DNA from: an uncultured Bacteroidales bacterium
GTDB lineage: Bacteria; Bacteroidota; Bacteroidia; Bacteroidales; P3
DNA: 64,000 nucleotides
Direction of reading: 5' to 3'
Assembly (NCBI GenBank): GCA_905233895.1
Contig: CAJOFL010000016.1
Coordinates: 1-64,000 of the forward strand
The notes under the pieces are model-generated. The model worked only from the letters and a program-made list of their open reading frames with translations. It was not told where the DNA came from and did no database searches. A program made the translations under genes and the position numbers. Shown in pieces: positions 24,298-31,787 of this stretch (the stretch's first letter is position 1; each line of letters begins with the position of its first letter).

Positions 24298-25080
24298 TTA
24301 GAAGTGATAGTTGAAACCGAGGCGGAAGAGGCCGAGGTGGGCGTTCAGATTCTGAGCGTCGGCATTGGCGGTCAGGTAGAAGAAGCTGGTGGTACGGGTG
24401 GTCTCATTGGTGAGGGTGGTGCCACCGGCACTCATGTCGACGAAGGTGTTGGCGCTCCTGTAGTAGTAACCAAGACCGAGGAGGTCGATATAGAGGTCGG
24501 CCGAGAAGTTGTCGCTGATCTTATAGTTCAGGCCGGGGGTGATGGTGAAGTTGACGACGGTGGCCTTGGTGTTGCCCTTGAAGGTGGTGTCGACGGCAGT
24601 CAAGCCGGCATAGGCGGTGGCATGCTCGGTGTACTTGGGCTTGCCGCTGAAGGTCAGGCCAAGCTGAGCCTCGCAGAAGAGGGTGAGCTTCTCGGTGAAG
24701 TTGACAAGGGTGTAGCGGAAGTAGGGCGCCAGCACAATGTCGGTGTTGCTGGTGATTGTCCAGTCTTCAGCGTCGTTGACCATGCCAGTGTAAGCGCCAC
24801 CGTATACGGTGTTGAACTCCTTGGCGTAGTTGTAGTTGAGGCCGAAGCTCAAGCCAACCTGCATCTTGTCGTTGAGATTGTAGCCAATCTTGGGCAGGAG
24901 GGTGAGGGTGCTGTAGATGTCGGTGGGAACATCCCATGCGGTGGTGGTGCCGCCGGCGACAGTTTCATTGGCGGTGTTGCCGCCGTTGGTGTTGTAGCCA
25001 ATCTGGCCACCGACGACGAACTGGGCATTGGCTGCGAAAGCGAATGCAACGAGGGCGAGGGTAAATAAAACTTTCTTCAT
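24298..25080 (-). CDS. Outer-membrane β-barrel protein
   Basis: 260 residues with a signal peptide (MKKVLFTLALVAFAFAANAQ). The mature part is alternating amphipathic β-strands rich in Gly, Tyr and Asn (FVVGGQIGYNT, LPKIGYNLNDKMQVGLSFGL, YFRYTLVNFTEKLTLFCEAQ). It ends in a strand with a terminal aromatic residue, HLGLFRLGFNYHF, as needed for BAM-dependent insertion. It resembles the small OmpW/PorT-like barrels of Bacteroidetes; no ligand can be assigned. It has its own promoter, whose -33 box lies in the U-tract of the hydG terminator. Confidence 0.8.
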   Translation of the reverse strand: MKKVLFTLALVAFAFAANAQFVVGGQIGYNTNGGNTANETVAGGTTTAWDVPTDIYSTLTLLPKIGYNLNDKMQVGLSFGLNYNYAKEFNTVYGGAYTGMVNDAEDWTITSNTDIVLAPYFRYTLVNFTEKLTLFCEAQLGLTFSGKPKYTEHATAYAGLTAVDTTFKGNTKATVVNFTITPGLNYKISDNFSADLYIDLLGLGYYYRSANTFVDMSAGGTTLTNETTRTTSFFYLTANADAQNLNAHLGLFRLGFNYHF

Positions 25081-25123
25081 TTTTGTGTTGTTTTTGGTTA
25101 ATAAAATGTGTTATTTGATTTTG

Positions 25124-25155
25124 CAAAGTTACGCACTTTTTCCGACACAGCAAAA
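25124..25155 (-). promoter_or_regulatory. Promoter for the β-barrel gene
   Basis: Minus strand: TTTTG (25155-25151), a 19-bp spacer, TAACTTTG (25131-25124). The -33 TTTTG overlaps the T-run that ends the hydG terminator. Confidence 0.75.
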
Positions 25156-25178
25156 AAAAAGTGCACCGAGGTGCACTT
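25151..25178 (-). terminator. Terminator after hydG
   Basis: Palindromic stem AAAAGTGCACC / GGTGCACTTTT with a two-base loop, followed on the minus strand by nine T. Confidence 0.88.
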
Positions 25179-25196
25179 TTTAACATTTCGCGAGGC

Positions 25197-26627
25197 CTAG
25201 AAGTAGAGGTCTCGCTCGCCGTCGCCAATCTTGCAGAGGTTGCCTTCGACGCGACGTTTAAGTTCCTCTTTGCTAAAGGTTTGTGTCAATTCCTTGAGCA
25301 GGCGCAGGCCTTTCTCCTTGGTGGCGGGAGAGGCGTAATCCTCGAGGTACTCGCGGAAGGTGAACATGGCGTTGGGCTTGCAGTATTCTTTAATCAATCC
25401 GGGCTTGGCGAGGTCCATAAAGTCGGCTCCAACGCGGCCTTTGCGGTAGCATCCGGTGCAGAAACTGGGTATGTAGCCGCCGTCGATCATCATGCTGATG
25501 ACCTCGTCGAGAGAGCGGTGGTCGCCGAGGGTGAACTGGGCGCCCGTGTTGCCGGTCTTCTCGTAGGGGTTTGCCTGGGTGTTGTCGCTGCCCTCGTCGT
25601 AGCCGCCGGGGTTGGTTTCCGATGCGGCGCTTATCTGGCTCACGCCGTATTTGACCAGCTTGTCACGCATCTCGGGGCGCTCGCGGGTGCTGATAATGAT
25701 GCCGGTATAGGGCATGGCGATGCGGATGATGGCGATAATCTTCATGAAGTCCTTGTCGCTGACGGGGTGGGGGATATTCTCAGGCAACGAGAAGGGGGTG
25801 CCTTCGGCGGGTTCGATACGCGGGAAGCTGACGGTGTGAGGGCCGCAGCCGTAATCCTCCTCGAGGTGGCGGGCATGCTCCATCATGGCCAGGATTTCGA
25901 AGCGGTAGTCGACCAAGCCGAACAGTACGCCGATACCCACGTCGTTGATGCCGCCTTCCTGGGCACGATCCATACAGGTGAGGCGCCAGAGGTAGTCGGC
26001 CTTCGGGGTGCCGGCGGGGTGGAACTTGGCGTACTCGATGGGGTCGTAGGTCTCCTGGAAGCAGACGTAGGTGCCTATCTTCTCGGCCTTGAGCTTGGCG
26101 TAATCCTCAACGCTCATGGGTGCCAGCTCGACGTTGATGCGGCGGATGGTACTGCCCTTCTCGTCCTTGGCGGCATAGGTGCGGCGGATGGCCTCCACCA
26201 TGTAGTTGGCGTCGTTCCTCGGGCTTTCGCCGCAGATGAGCAGGGCGCGCTTGTGGCCCATGCGCAGCAGTTGGAGGGTTTCGGCCTCAATCTCGTCGAG
26301 GGTCAGCACCTTGCGCTTCAGCGCTTTGTTGTCGCGACGGAAACCGCAGTAGACGCAATTGTTCACGCAGGCGTTGCCGGTATAGATGGGTGCGAAAAGC
26401 ACCAGGCGGCGGCCGTAGATCTCGTCCTTGCAGTACTCGGCGGTGTCCAGTATCTTCTGGATACCGGCCTCGTCCTCCACGCTGAGGAGCTTGGCCACGT
26501 CCTCAAGGTTGAGGCCCTTGAGCTTGCGGGCTTTGTTGAGTATGTCGTTCAGCTGGCTCTCGCTGGGGGCGTTGTTTTCCAGCATGCCGTAGAGCTTGTC
26601 GCGGTCGATGAAATTCTGGTGTTTCAT
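25197..26627 (-). CDS. hydG: [FeFe]-hydrogenase H-cluster maturase HydG (radical SAM tyrosine lyase)
   Basis: 476 residues, full length. HydG cleaves tyrosine by radical SAM chemistry to give the CO and CN ligands of the [FeFe]-hydrogenase H-cluster. The radical-SAM cluster motif CVNNCVYCGF (C-x3-C-x2-C) is near residue 92. The C-terminal second-cluster region carries FCTGCYRKGRVGADFMD. Other family landmarks are LICGESPRND, YVCFQETYDP, GIGVLFGLVDYRFE and SAASETNPGGY. It lies 32 bases after a TM1266-type gene, the common partner in hydrogenase clusters. HydE, HydF and the hydrogenase itself are not in the window. Confidence 0.95.
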   Translation of the reverse strand: MKHQNFIDRDKLYGMLENNAPSESQLNDILNKARKLKGLNLEDVAKLLSVEDEAGIQKILDTAEYCKDEIYGRRLVLFAPIYTGNACVNNCVYCGFRRDNKALKRKVLTLDEIEAETLQLLRMGHKRALLICGESPRNDANYMVEAIRRTYAAKDEKGSTIRRINVELAPMSVEDYAKLKAEKIGTYVCFQETYDPIEYAKFHPAGTPKADYLWRLTCMDRAQEGGINDVGIGVLFGLVDYRFEILAMMEHARHLEEDYGCGPHTVSFPRIEPAEGTPFSLPENIPHPVSDKDFMKIIAIIRIAMPYTGIIISTRERPEMRDKLVKYGVSQISAASETNPGGYDEGSDNTQANPYEKTGNTGAQFTLGDHRSLDEVISMMIDGGYIPSFCTGCYRKGRVGADFMDLAKPGLIKEYCKPNAMFTFREYLEDYASPATKEKGLRLLKELTQTFSKEELKRRVEGNLCKIGDGERDLYF

Positions 26628-26659
26628 GATGTTTATTGTTTTTGGATTAATATTCTTAC

Positions 26660-26902
26660 TTAACTGGCCAGGACGGCCTTGCAGGTCACTCCCTGCAGGC
26701 GGCCGAGGGGGCCGGTGAGGGCGTTCACCTCGTTCGAGGTGCCTTCCACAATGAGCGACATGACGGCCACAGGCCTGTCGTGGAAAGGCAATCCCTGCCG
26801 ACAGAGGATAATCGACGAATGCTCAGAGAGGATCTGGTTGACGGAAGGGGCCGCTTCGCGGCCGCGAATGAGTATGGTTATTGTTCCTATTCTCTTCTCC
26901 AT
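26660..26902 (-). CDS. TM1266-type iron-only hydrogenase system putative regulator (ACT-like)
   Basis: 80 residues, the normal length for this small family. The fold is ferredoxin/ACT-like: KRIGTITILIRGRE strand, a helix with NQILSEHSSIILCRQGLPF, then VAVMSLIVEGTSNEVNALTG and a helix ending GVTCKAVL. The family occurs almost only beside hydE/hydF/hydG and [FeFe]-hydrogenase genes and is thought to regulate or assist maturation. Direct co-transcription with hydG from the promoter at 26943-26974 supports the same job here. Confidence 0.85.
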   Translation of the reverse strand: MEKRIGTITILIRGREAAPSVNQILSEHSSIILCRQGLPFHDRPVAVMSLIVEGTSNEVNALTGPLGRLQGVTCKAVLAS

Positions 26903-26942
26903 CAGGTGTTAGGCTTTTGGATTAGACATTGGTTTACGGCTG

Positions 26943-26974
26943 CAAAGATACAAATTTTTCTGATACCAGCAAAA
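26943..26974 (-). promoter_or_regulatory. Promoter for the TM1266-type gene and hydG
   Basis: Minus strand: TTTTG (26974-26970), 19-bp spacer, TATCTTTG (26950-26943). The -33 box is again the end of an upstream terminator's T-run. Confidence 0.78.
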
Positions 26975-27003
26975 AAAAAAGCGCCCCGAAGGACGCTTTT
27001 TTC
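26970..27003 (-). terminator. Terminator after the gene remnant at 27013
   Basis: Stem AAAGCGTCC / GGGCGCTTT around TTCG (one mismatch), then a long T-run on the minus strand. It sits 10 bases after the remnant's stop codon, as expected for its original gene. Confidence 0.75.
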
Positions 27004-27012
27004 TTTTCATCC

Positions 27013-27183
27013 TCAGCAGACCTCTCCGCTACCGCAGTAGAGGGTGTTGGAGCACTGGCGGGTGCGGCTGTTGGGGTCGCACATGCCGAAGGCGTAGACG
27101 TAGACCTCCATGCCATCCCACGAGGCGGGAACGTTGACGCTCACCTTCTCGGCCGAGCGCACGATGTAATTGCAGGAGCGAAA
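27013..27183 (-). pseudogene. C-terminal remnant of a secreted-type protein (possibly DUF6266-like)
   Basis: About 56 codons are open and protein-like on the minus strand: RSCNYIVRSAEKVSVNVPAS, then WDGMEVYVYAFGMCDPNS, ending CGSGEVC and TGA. The pattern of a SVNVPxSWxGxxVxVYxF strand pair followed by a short Cys-rich end resembles the C-terminus of DUF6266-type proteins. No start codon or N-terminal part exists: uvrB begins 30 bases upstream on the other strand. The terminator behind it is intact. Read as a truncated gene left after rearrangement next to uvrB. Family assignment is tentative. Confidence 0.5.
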
Positions 27184-27212
27184 TAATAAACGGCGGGATT
27201 CTGCGTTAGTAT

Positions 27213-29306
27213 ATGGCTATGAAGTTTGAACTGAAGTCGGATTTCGCCCCGATGGGCGACCAGCCGGAGGCTATACGCCAACTGGTCGAGGGGGTGCGTG
27301 CCGGCCAGAGGGCTCAGGTGCTGCAGGGGGTTACGGGAAGCGGCAAGACGTTTACCGTGGCCAATGTCATCCAGCAGCTCCAGCGGCCTACCCTGGTGTT
27401 GAGCCACAACAAGACCCTTGCTGCCCAGCTCTACGGCGAGTTCCGCCAGTTTTTCCCCAACAACGCGGTGGAGTATTTCGTCAGTTACTACGACTACTAC
27501 CAACCCGAGGCCTATATCGCCGCCACAAACACTTACATTGAGAAGGACCTCCAAATCAACGACGAGCTCGACAAACTGCGCCTCCGTGCGTCGAGTGCCC
27601 TGCTGAGCGGCCGGAGAGATGTGATTGTGGTCAGTTCGGTGAGTTGCATTTACGGTATCGGGAACCCCGAAGAGTTCAAGCGAGGTACGGTGACGCTGCG
27701 CGTGGGCGACCGCCTTCAGCGCGACCAGTTGCTGATGATGTTGCTGGAAGGGCAGTATGTGCGTAATGAAATCGAGTTCATTAACGGGCGTTTCAGGGTG
27801 AAGGGCGACACGGTGGACATCTACCCGTCGTTTGCCGATTTCTGCTATCGTGTGTCGTTTTGGGATGACGAGATAGAGAGTCTTGAGAGTTTCGACCCCA
27901 TAAGCGGCCAGCGGCTCGACCGGTTTGACGAGGTGGTCATCTATCCCGCCAGCAACTTCCTCACCAGCAAGGAGCACATGGCCGAGGCGTTGCTGCAGAT
28001 TCAGCGCGACATGTTCGAACGGCGCGACTACCTTATCTCTATTGAGAAGCATCTGGAAGCCAAGCGGCTCGAGGAGCGGGTGAACTACGACCTGGAGATG
28101 ATTCGGGAGCTTGGCTATTGTTCGGGTATCGAGAATTATAGCCGTTACTTCGACGGCCGGCAGCCAGGCAGCCGTCCGTTCTGCCTGATTGACTATTTCC
28201 CAGACGATTTCCTGCTGGTGGTTGACGAAAGTCACGTCACGGTGCCGCAGATCGGTGCCATGTACGGTGGCGACCGTAGTCGCAAGACTTCACTGGTGGA
28301 ATACGGTTTCCGCCTGCCGTCGGCCTTGGACAACCGTCCGTTGACATACGATGAATTCTATGCCCTTACGGGGCAGACAATCTATATTTCAGCCACACCG
28401 GCCGACTACGAACTGTCGGAGGCCGAGGGCGTGGTGGTGGAGCAGGTGATACGGCCAACGGGATTGCTCGACCCGGTGGTCGAGGTGCGCCCGGCGGTGA
28501 ATCAGGTCGACGACCTCCTTGACGAGATTGAAAACACCGTCGACAAGGGCGAGCGGGTGCTCGTCACCACCCTCACCAAGCGTATGGCCGAGGAGTTGAC
28601 CTCCTACCTCACCAATCTGGGCATCCGCAGCAAGTATATCCACAGCGACGTGGACACATTGGAGCGTGTTGAAATCATGCGCGACCTGCGTATGGGGGTG
28701 TTCGATGTGCTGGTCGGTGTGAACCTCTTGCGCGAGGGGTTGGACCTGCCGGAGGTGTCGTTGGTGGCCATACTGGATGCCGACAAGGAGGGTTTCCTGC
28801 GCAGTGACCGCGCGTTGATTCAAACCATCGGCCGTGCCGCCCGCAATGTACACAGTAAAGCCATCCTGTATGGTGATACCATAACTGGTTCGATGCAACG
28901 AGCCATTGACCTCACCAACCGTCACCGCGACAAGCAAATCCGTTTCAATATGGAGCACGGTATCGTACCGCGCCAGATTGTGAAGACCACGGAATCGATT
29001 CTTGGCACCACCAGTGTCATCGAGCGTGCTGCCGAGGAGCGTGTTGAAAGAGGGAGAATGAAGGAGGGAAGCGGACGGTTGAAGGCTGCCGAGGATGACT
29101 TCGAGTACGGGAAGCCAAAAGAAACAGAACGTCCGACGTTGGACACCAAGCAATTCATGGCTATGACCAAGGAGCAGCTTCGCAAGGAAATCCGTGAGCG
29201 TCAGCGCAAGATGCAATTGTCAGCAAAGGAACTCGATTTCATGGCTGCTGCACGTTTCCGTGACGAAATCAAGGCGTTGCAGCAACTGCTCGAGTCGGCT
29301 CGCTAA
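27213..29306 (+). CDS. uvrB: Excinuclease ABC subunit UvrB
   Basis: 697 residues, full length. UvrB is the damage-verifying helicase of nucleotide excision repair. Visible are Walker [11 protein letters not shown] (near 43), the β-hairpin segment [12 protein letters not shown] that clamps DNA, DESHVT (Walker B, near 340), and the helicase motifs [16 protein letters not shown]. The C-terminal UVR domain for UvrC binding contains [17 protein letters not shown]. Start is ATG 27213; ATG 27219 is an alternative. A local stretch near residues 612-630 ([14 protein letters not shown]) resembles inserted low-complexity sequence. Confidence 0.97.
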   Translation: MAMKFELKSDFAPMGDQPEAIRQLVEGVRAGQRAQVLQGVTGSGKTFTVANVIQQLQRPTLVLSHNKTLAAQLYGEFRQFFPNNAVEYFVSYYDYYQPEAYIAATNTYIEKDLQINDELDKLRLRASSALLSGRRDVIVVSSVSCIYGIGNPEEFKRGTVTLRVGDRLQRDQLLMMLLEGQYVRNEIEFINGRFRVKGDTVDIYPSFADFCYRVSFWDDEIESLESFDPISGQRLDRFDEVVIYPASNFLTSKEHMAEALLQIQRDMFERRDYLISIEKHLEAKRLEERVNYDLEMIRELGYCSGIENYSRYFDGRQPGSRPFCLIDYFPDDFLLVVDESHVTVPQIGAMYGGDRSRKTSLVEYGFRLPSALDNRPLTYDEFYALTGQTIYISATPADYELSEAEGVVVEQVIRPTGLLDPVVEVRPAVNQVDDLLDEIENTVDKGERVLVTTLTKRMAEELTSYLTNLGIRSKYIHSDVDTLERVEIMRDLRMGVFDVLVGVNLLREGLDLPEVSLVAILDADKEGFLRSDRALIQTIGRAARNVHSKAILYGDTITGSMQRAIDLTNRHRDKQIRFNMEHGIVPRQIVKTTESILGTTSVIERAAEERVERGRMKEGSGRLKAAEDDFEYGKPKETERPTLDTKQFMAMTKEQLRKEIRERQRKMQLSAKELDFMAAARFRDEIKALQQLLESAR

Positions 29307-29312
29307 TTCGAA

Positions 29313-29352
29313 TAAAAAAAAGAAGCCTCCCAATCGGGAGGCTTCTTCTTTA
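29313..29352 (+). terminator. Bidirectional terminator between uvrB and the OmpA-family gene
   Basis: Stem AAGAAGCCTCCC / GGGAGGCTTCTT with loop AATC, A-run before and T-rich after, so it serves both converging genes. Confidence 0.9.
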
Positions 29353-29367
29353 TCGTGTAATCAAATA

Positions 29368-31767
29368 TTATTTGAGGGTGATTACAGCGCGGCGGTTCTG
29401 ATAGCGGTGCTCGTCGGTGTCGTTGGGCACGATGGGCTCGCTCTCGCCCTTGCTCTCAGTGGAGATGTTGGCAGCGGGAGCGCCGCGGTTCACCATGAGT
29501 TCCTTGAGCATCTCAGCGCGACGCTTGCCGAAGCGCATGTTGACTTCATCGCTTCCGATGTCGTCGGTATGGCCGGTGATGACAATCTTTATGCTCTTGT
29601 CAGCAGCCATGGCCGAGCAGATGGTGTTGATAGCCTTGTCGGTCTTGGCATCGAACAGCGGGTCAGTACCGTTGAAGTCGAAGTTGACGGTGGCACCGAT
29701 ACCTGCGAGTTGCTTCTTGGCATCGTCGCGGCTGGTTGCGGGCTTGTTGTCGGTGGGCTCGCTGTTGGCCATGTTGCAGGCGCGATAGGCAGCTTCGCGG
29801 GCGTTGACTGCGGCACGGTAGGCAGCGGCGGTGTTGCCCATACGGGCGGCTTCGGCAGCCTCGGTGGCGTAGCGCTGGGCTTCGGCGGCAGCAGCTTTGG
29901 CCTCGGCATTGTTCGACTTGGCGGCGCAAGTGGAGGCCGAGTTGGCGAACGACTTGGCGCTGGCGGCATAGGATTCGGGCAGGTTGCCGCGATAGGCCTT
30001 GCCGGAAGCATCCTTGGCGTTGGTGACGCCGGGCTTCGAACCTACCTCGTTGGCCATGTTCAGGGCCTGCTGCGAGAGGCTTTCGGCTAGATTGGGATCA
30101 GTGTAGTCGGGGCCGTTGTTGTAGCCTTCGCCCTTGGCGATGTTCGAATTAATCTTGGCGTTACGAGTCGAAGCCATGGCGCAGTCGAGGGCGCACTTGT
30201 GGGCGGCATCGGCATAGAGGGCAGCGTCGTCGGCAGCCTTGCTGCAGTCTTCGCAGTTGCCCTTCTTGTTAGCGTTGGCAGCGGCGGTGTTGGCATAGCT
30301 GTCGGCAATGTCACCGTAGGCATCGGTCAGCATGTCGTAGGCGCGACCATAGTTGCCGTTCTTCATTGCCTGCTTTGCATCGTTAGCTTTGGCTTTGGCG
30401 TCGGCGACCTTGGCTTTGGCCTCTTCGCTACCGCTCTCGTTGGCGGCCTGCTCAGCTTCGGCGAGGTCAGCATCGATGGCGTCAAGGGCTTCCTGGAGTG
30501 CGGGGTCGTTCATGCGGCGGGCATTGTAACGGGCTTCGGCTGCTGCAGATGCTTCGGCATCTTCGCCACCATCGTTGCCATAGTACTGGCCAACATTGTT
30601 GTTATTGTTGCCGTTCGGGTCGTTGTTGTTGCCGTTCTGGCCGTTGTTGTTACCGTTCTGGCCGTTATTGTTACCGTTCTGACCGTTGTTGCCAGCATTG
30701 TTGTTGCCGTTCGGGTCGTTGGTGTTGTCGTTACCGTCTTTACCGTTCTTACCGTCCTTACCGTTCTTGTCTTTCTTACCTTTGTTCTTGTCTTTCTTGC
30801 CTTTGGTCTTACCGTTCTGGCCATTGTCGCCGGCATTGTTACCGTCGTTGTTGTCGTAGGAGACGAGTTCGTCGTCGCCATTGCCACCCTTGCTGGCGTT
30901 GCTGCCGTGGCAATCCCAACCGAAGTTGATGCCGAGTTTGACACCGGCGCTGATGAGGTTGAAGGCGTTGATGCGGCTCGAGGCGATGGTGCTGTTGTAG
31001 TCAATCTTGGTGACGTCGTTCTGGTCGATGGTGAGGAGGGCGTTGCCGGCGTTCACGGTGTCGTAGAGGTTGGTGAAGCCGTAGCTGCCGTAGATACCCA
31101 TGTAGAGGCCCCAGTGGTTGCCGAGGGCAACGTTGAAGCCGAGGTCGGCGATGAGGCTCACACCCCAAGGCTTGATATCTTCAACCTTGCCTTCGGGGCG
31201 GTCGTTGTAGACGTGGAAACCGTAGTCGGGCAGGTTGCGGTAGGTGACGTTGGTCACGGGGAAGTAACCCTGGGTCTCGTAGGCACCGTCGATAACAGCG
31301 TATTTACCACCCATGGTCTTGTCGAACTGGGCACCCAAGCCAAGCAGGAAGGCCCACTTGTCGCCCATCGGGGCGCGGAAGTAGAGCTCGACGGGTACGC
31401 TCAGGGTGCTGACCATCTGACGCTCGGTGAGGTTGTCGTAGACGTTGACGGGATAGTAGTTCCAGTTGTTGCTGGGATGGTTGACGAGAGTGTTTCCCTG
31501 CAAGGTTGCGTTATACTTGGCATAGGCGTGGTACACTCCGTACTGAGCTCCGAAGCCGAAGCCGAAGTATTTGCCAAAGAAGTGCATGTACTGGATGCCC
31601 ACCTGGCCGCCAAGACCCGGACGGAACGAGCCGCTGTCGGGGGTGTACAGGAGGCTGTTCATGCCAGCACCGCAATAGAGTCCGATATAATTGCTGTGTT
31701 GGTTGCTCTGTGCCTGCGCACCGGTGGCGAGGAGCGCGGCGGCAATCAAAATGAAAATACGTTTCAT
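29368..31767 (-). CDS. OmpA-family outer-membrane protein with low-complexity linker
   Basis: 799 residues. It has a signal peptide (MKRIFILIAAALLATGAQAQ) and a β-barrel-like N-terminal domain (about 20-285) rich in aromatic-Gly strands (YIGLYCGAGMNSLL, YGFHVYNDRPEG). A charged collagen-like linker follows (KGKKDKNKGKKDKNGKDGKN). Then come NGNN/GQNGNN repeats (about 305-395), a long Ala/Lys/Asn helical region (400-650), and a C-terminal OmpA peptidoglycan-binding domain. That domain has VNFDFNGTDPLFDA, IVITGHTDDIGSDEVNMRFG and KRRAEMLKELMVNRG. It probably links the outer membrane to peptidoglycan. It follows the T9SS gene upstream by 20 bases and is likely co-transcribed. Confidence 0.88.
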   Translation of the reverse strand: MKRIFILIAAALLATGAQAQSNQHSNYIGLYCGAGMNSLLYTPDSGSFRPGLGGQVGIQYMHFFGKYFGFGFGAQYGVYHAYAKYNATLQGNTLVNHPSNNWNYYPVNVYDNLTERQMVSTLSVPVELYFRAPMGDKWAFLLGLGAQFDKTMGGKYAVIDGAYETQGYFPVTNVTYRNLPDYGFHVYNDRPEGKVEDIKPWGVSLIADLGFNVALGNHWGLYMGIYGSYGFTNLYDTVNAGNALLTIDQNDVTKIDYNSTIASSRINAFNLISAGVKLGINFGWDCHGSNASKGGNGDDELVSYDNNDGNNAGDNGQNGKTKGKKDKNKGKKDKNGKDGKNGKDGNDNTNDPNGNNNAGNNGQNGNNNGQNGNNNGQNGNNNDPNGNNNNNVGQYYGNDGGEDAEASAAAEARYNARRMNDPALQEALDAIDADLAEAEQAANESGSEEAKAKVADAKAKANDAKQAMKNGNYGRAYDMLTDAYGDIADSYANTAAANANKKGNCEDCSKAADDAALYADAAHKCALDCAMASTRNAKINSNIAKGEGYNNGPDYTDPNLAESLSQQALNMANEVGSKPGVTNAKDASGKAYRGNLPESYAASAKSFANSASTCAAKSNNAEAKAAAAEAQRYATEAAEAARMGNTAAAYRAAVNAREAAYRACNMANSEPTDNKPATSRDDAKKQLAGIGATVNFDFNGTDPLFDAKTDKAINTICSAMAADKSIKIVITGHTDDIGSDEVNMRFGKRRAEMLKELMVNRGAPAANISTESKGESEPIVPNDTDEHRYQNRRAVITLK
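30590..30830 (-). repeat. Low-complexity in-gene repeat (Asn/Gly/Gln/Lys codons)
   Basis: Short near-tandem DNA repeats of about 15-24 bp (GTTGTTGCCGTTCTG-type on the plus strand) encode the NGNNNGQ and GKDGKN linker of the OmpA-family protein. Such tracts can change in length by slippage. Confidence 0.8.
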
Positions 31768-31787
31768 ATTTTATACTTGTTTATTCA

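Noticed and set aside
30590-30830. Possible CRISPR-like or intergenic tandem array
   Set aside because: The repeats are in frame, have no unique spacers of constant length, and encode the Asn/Gly linker of the OmpA-family protein.
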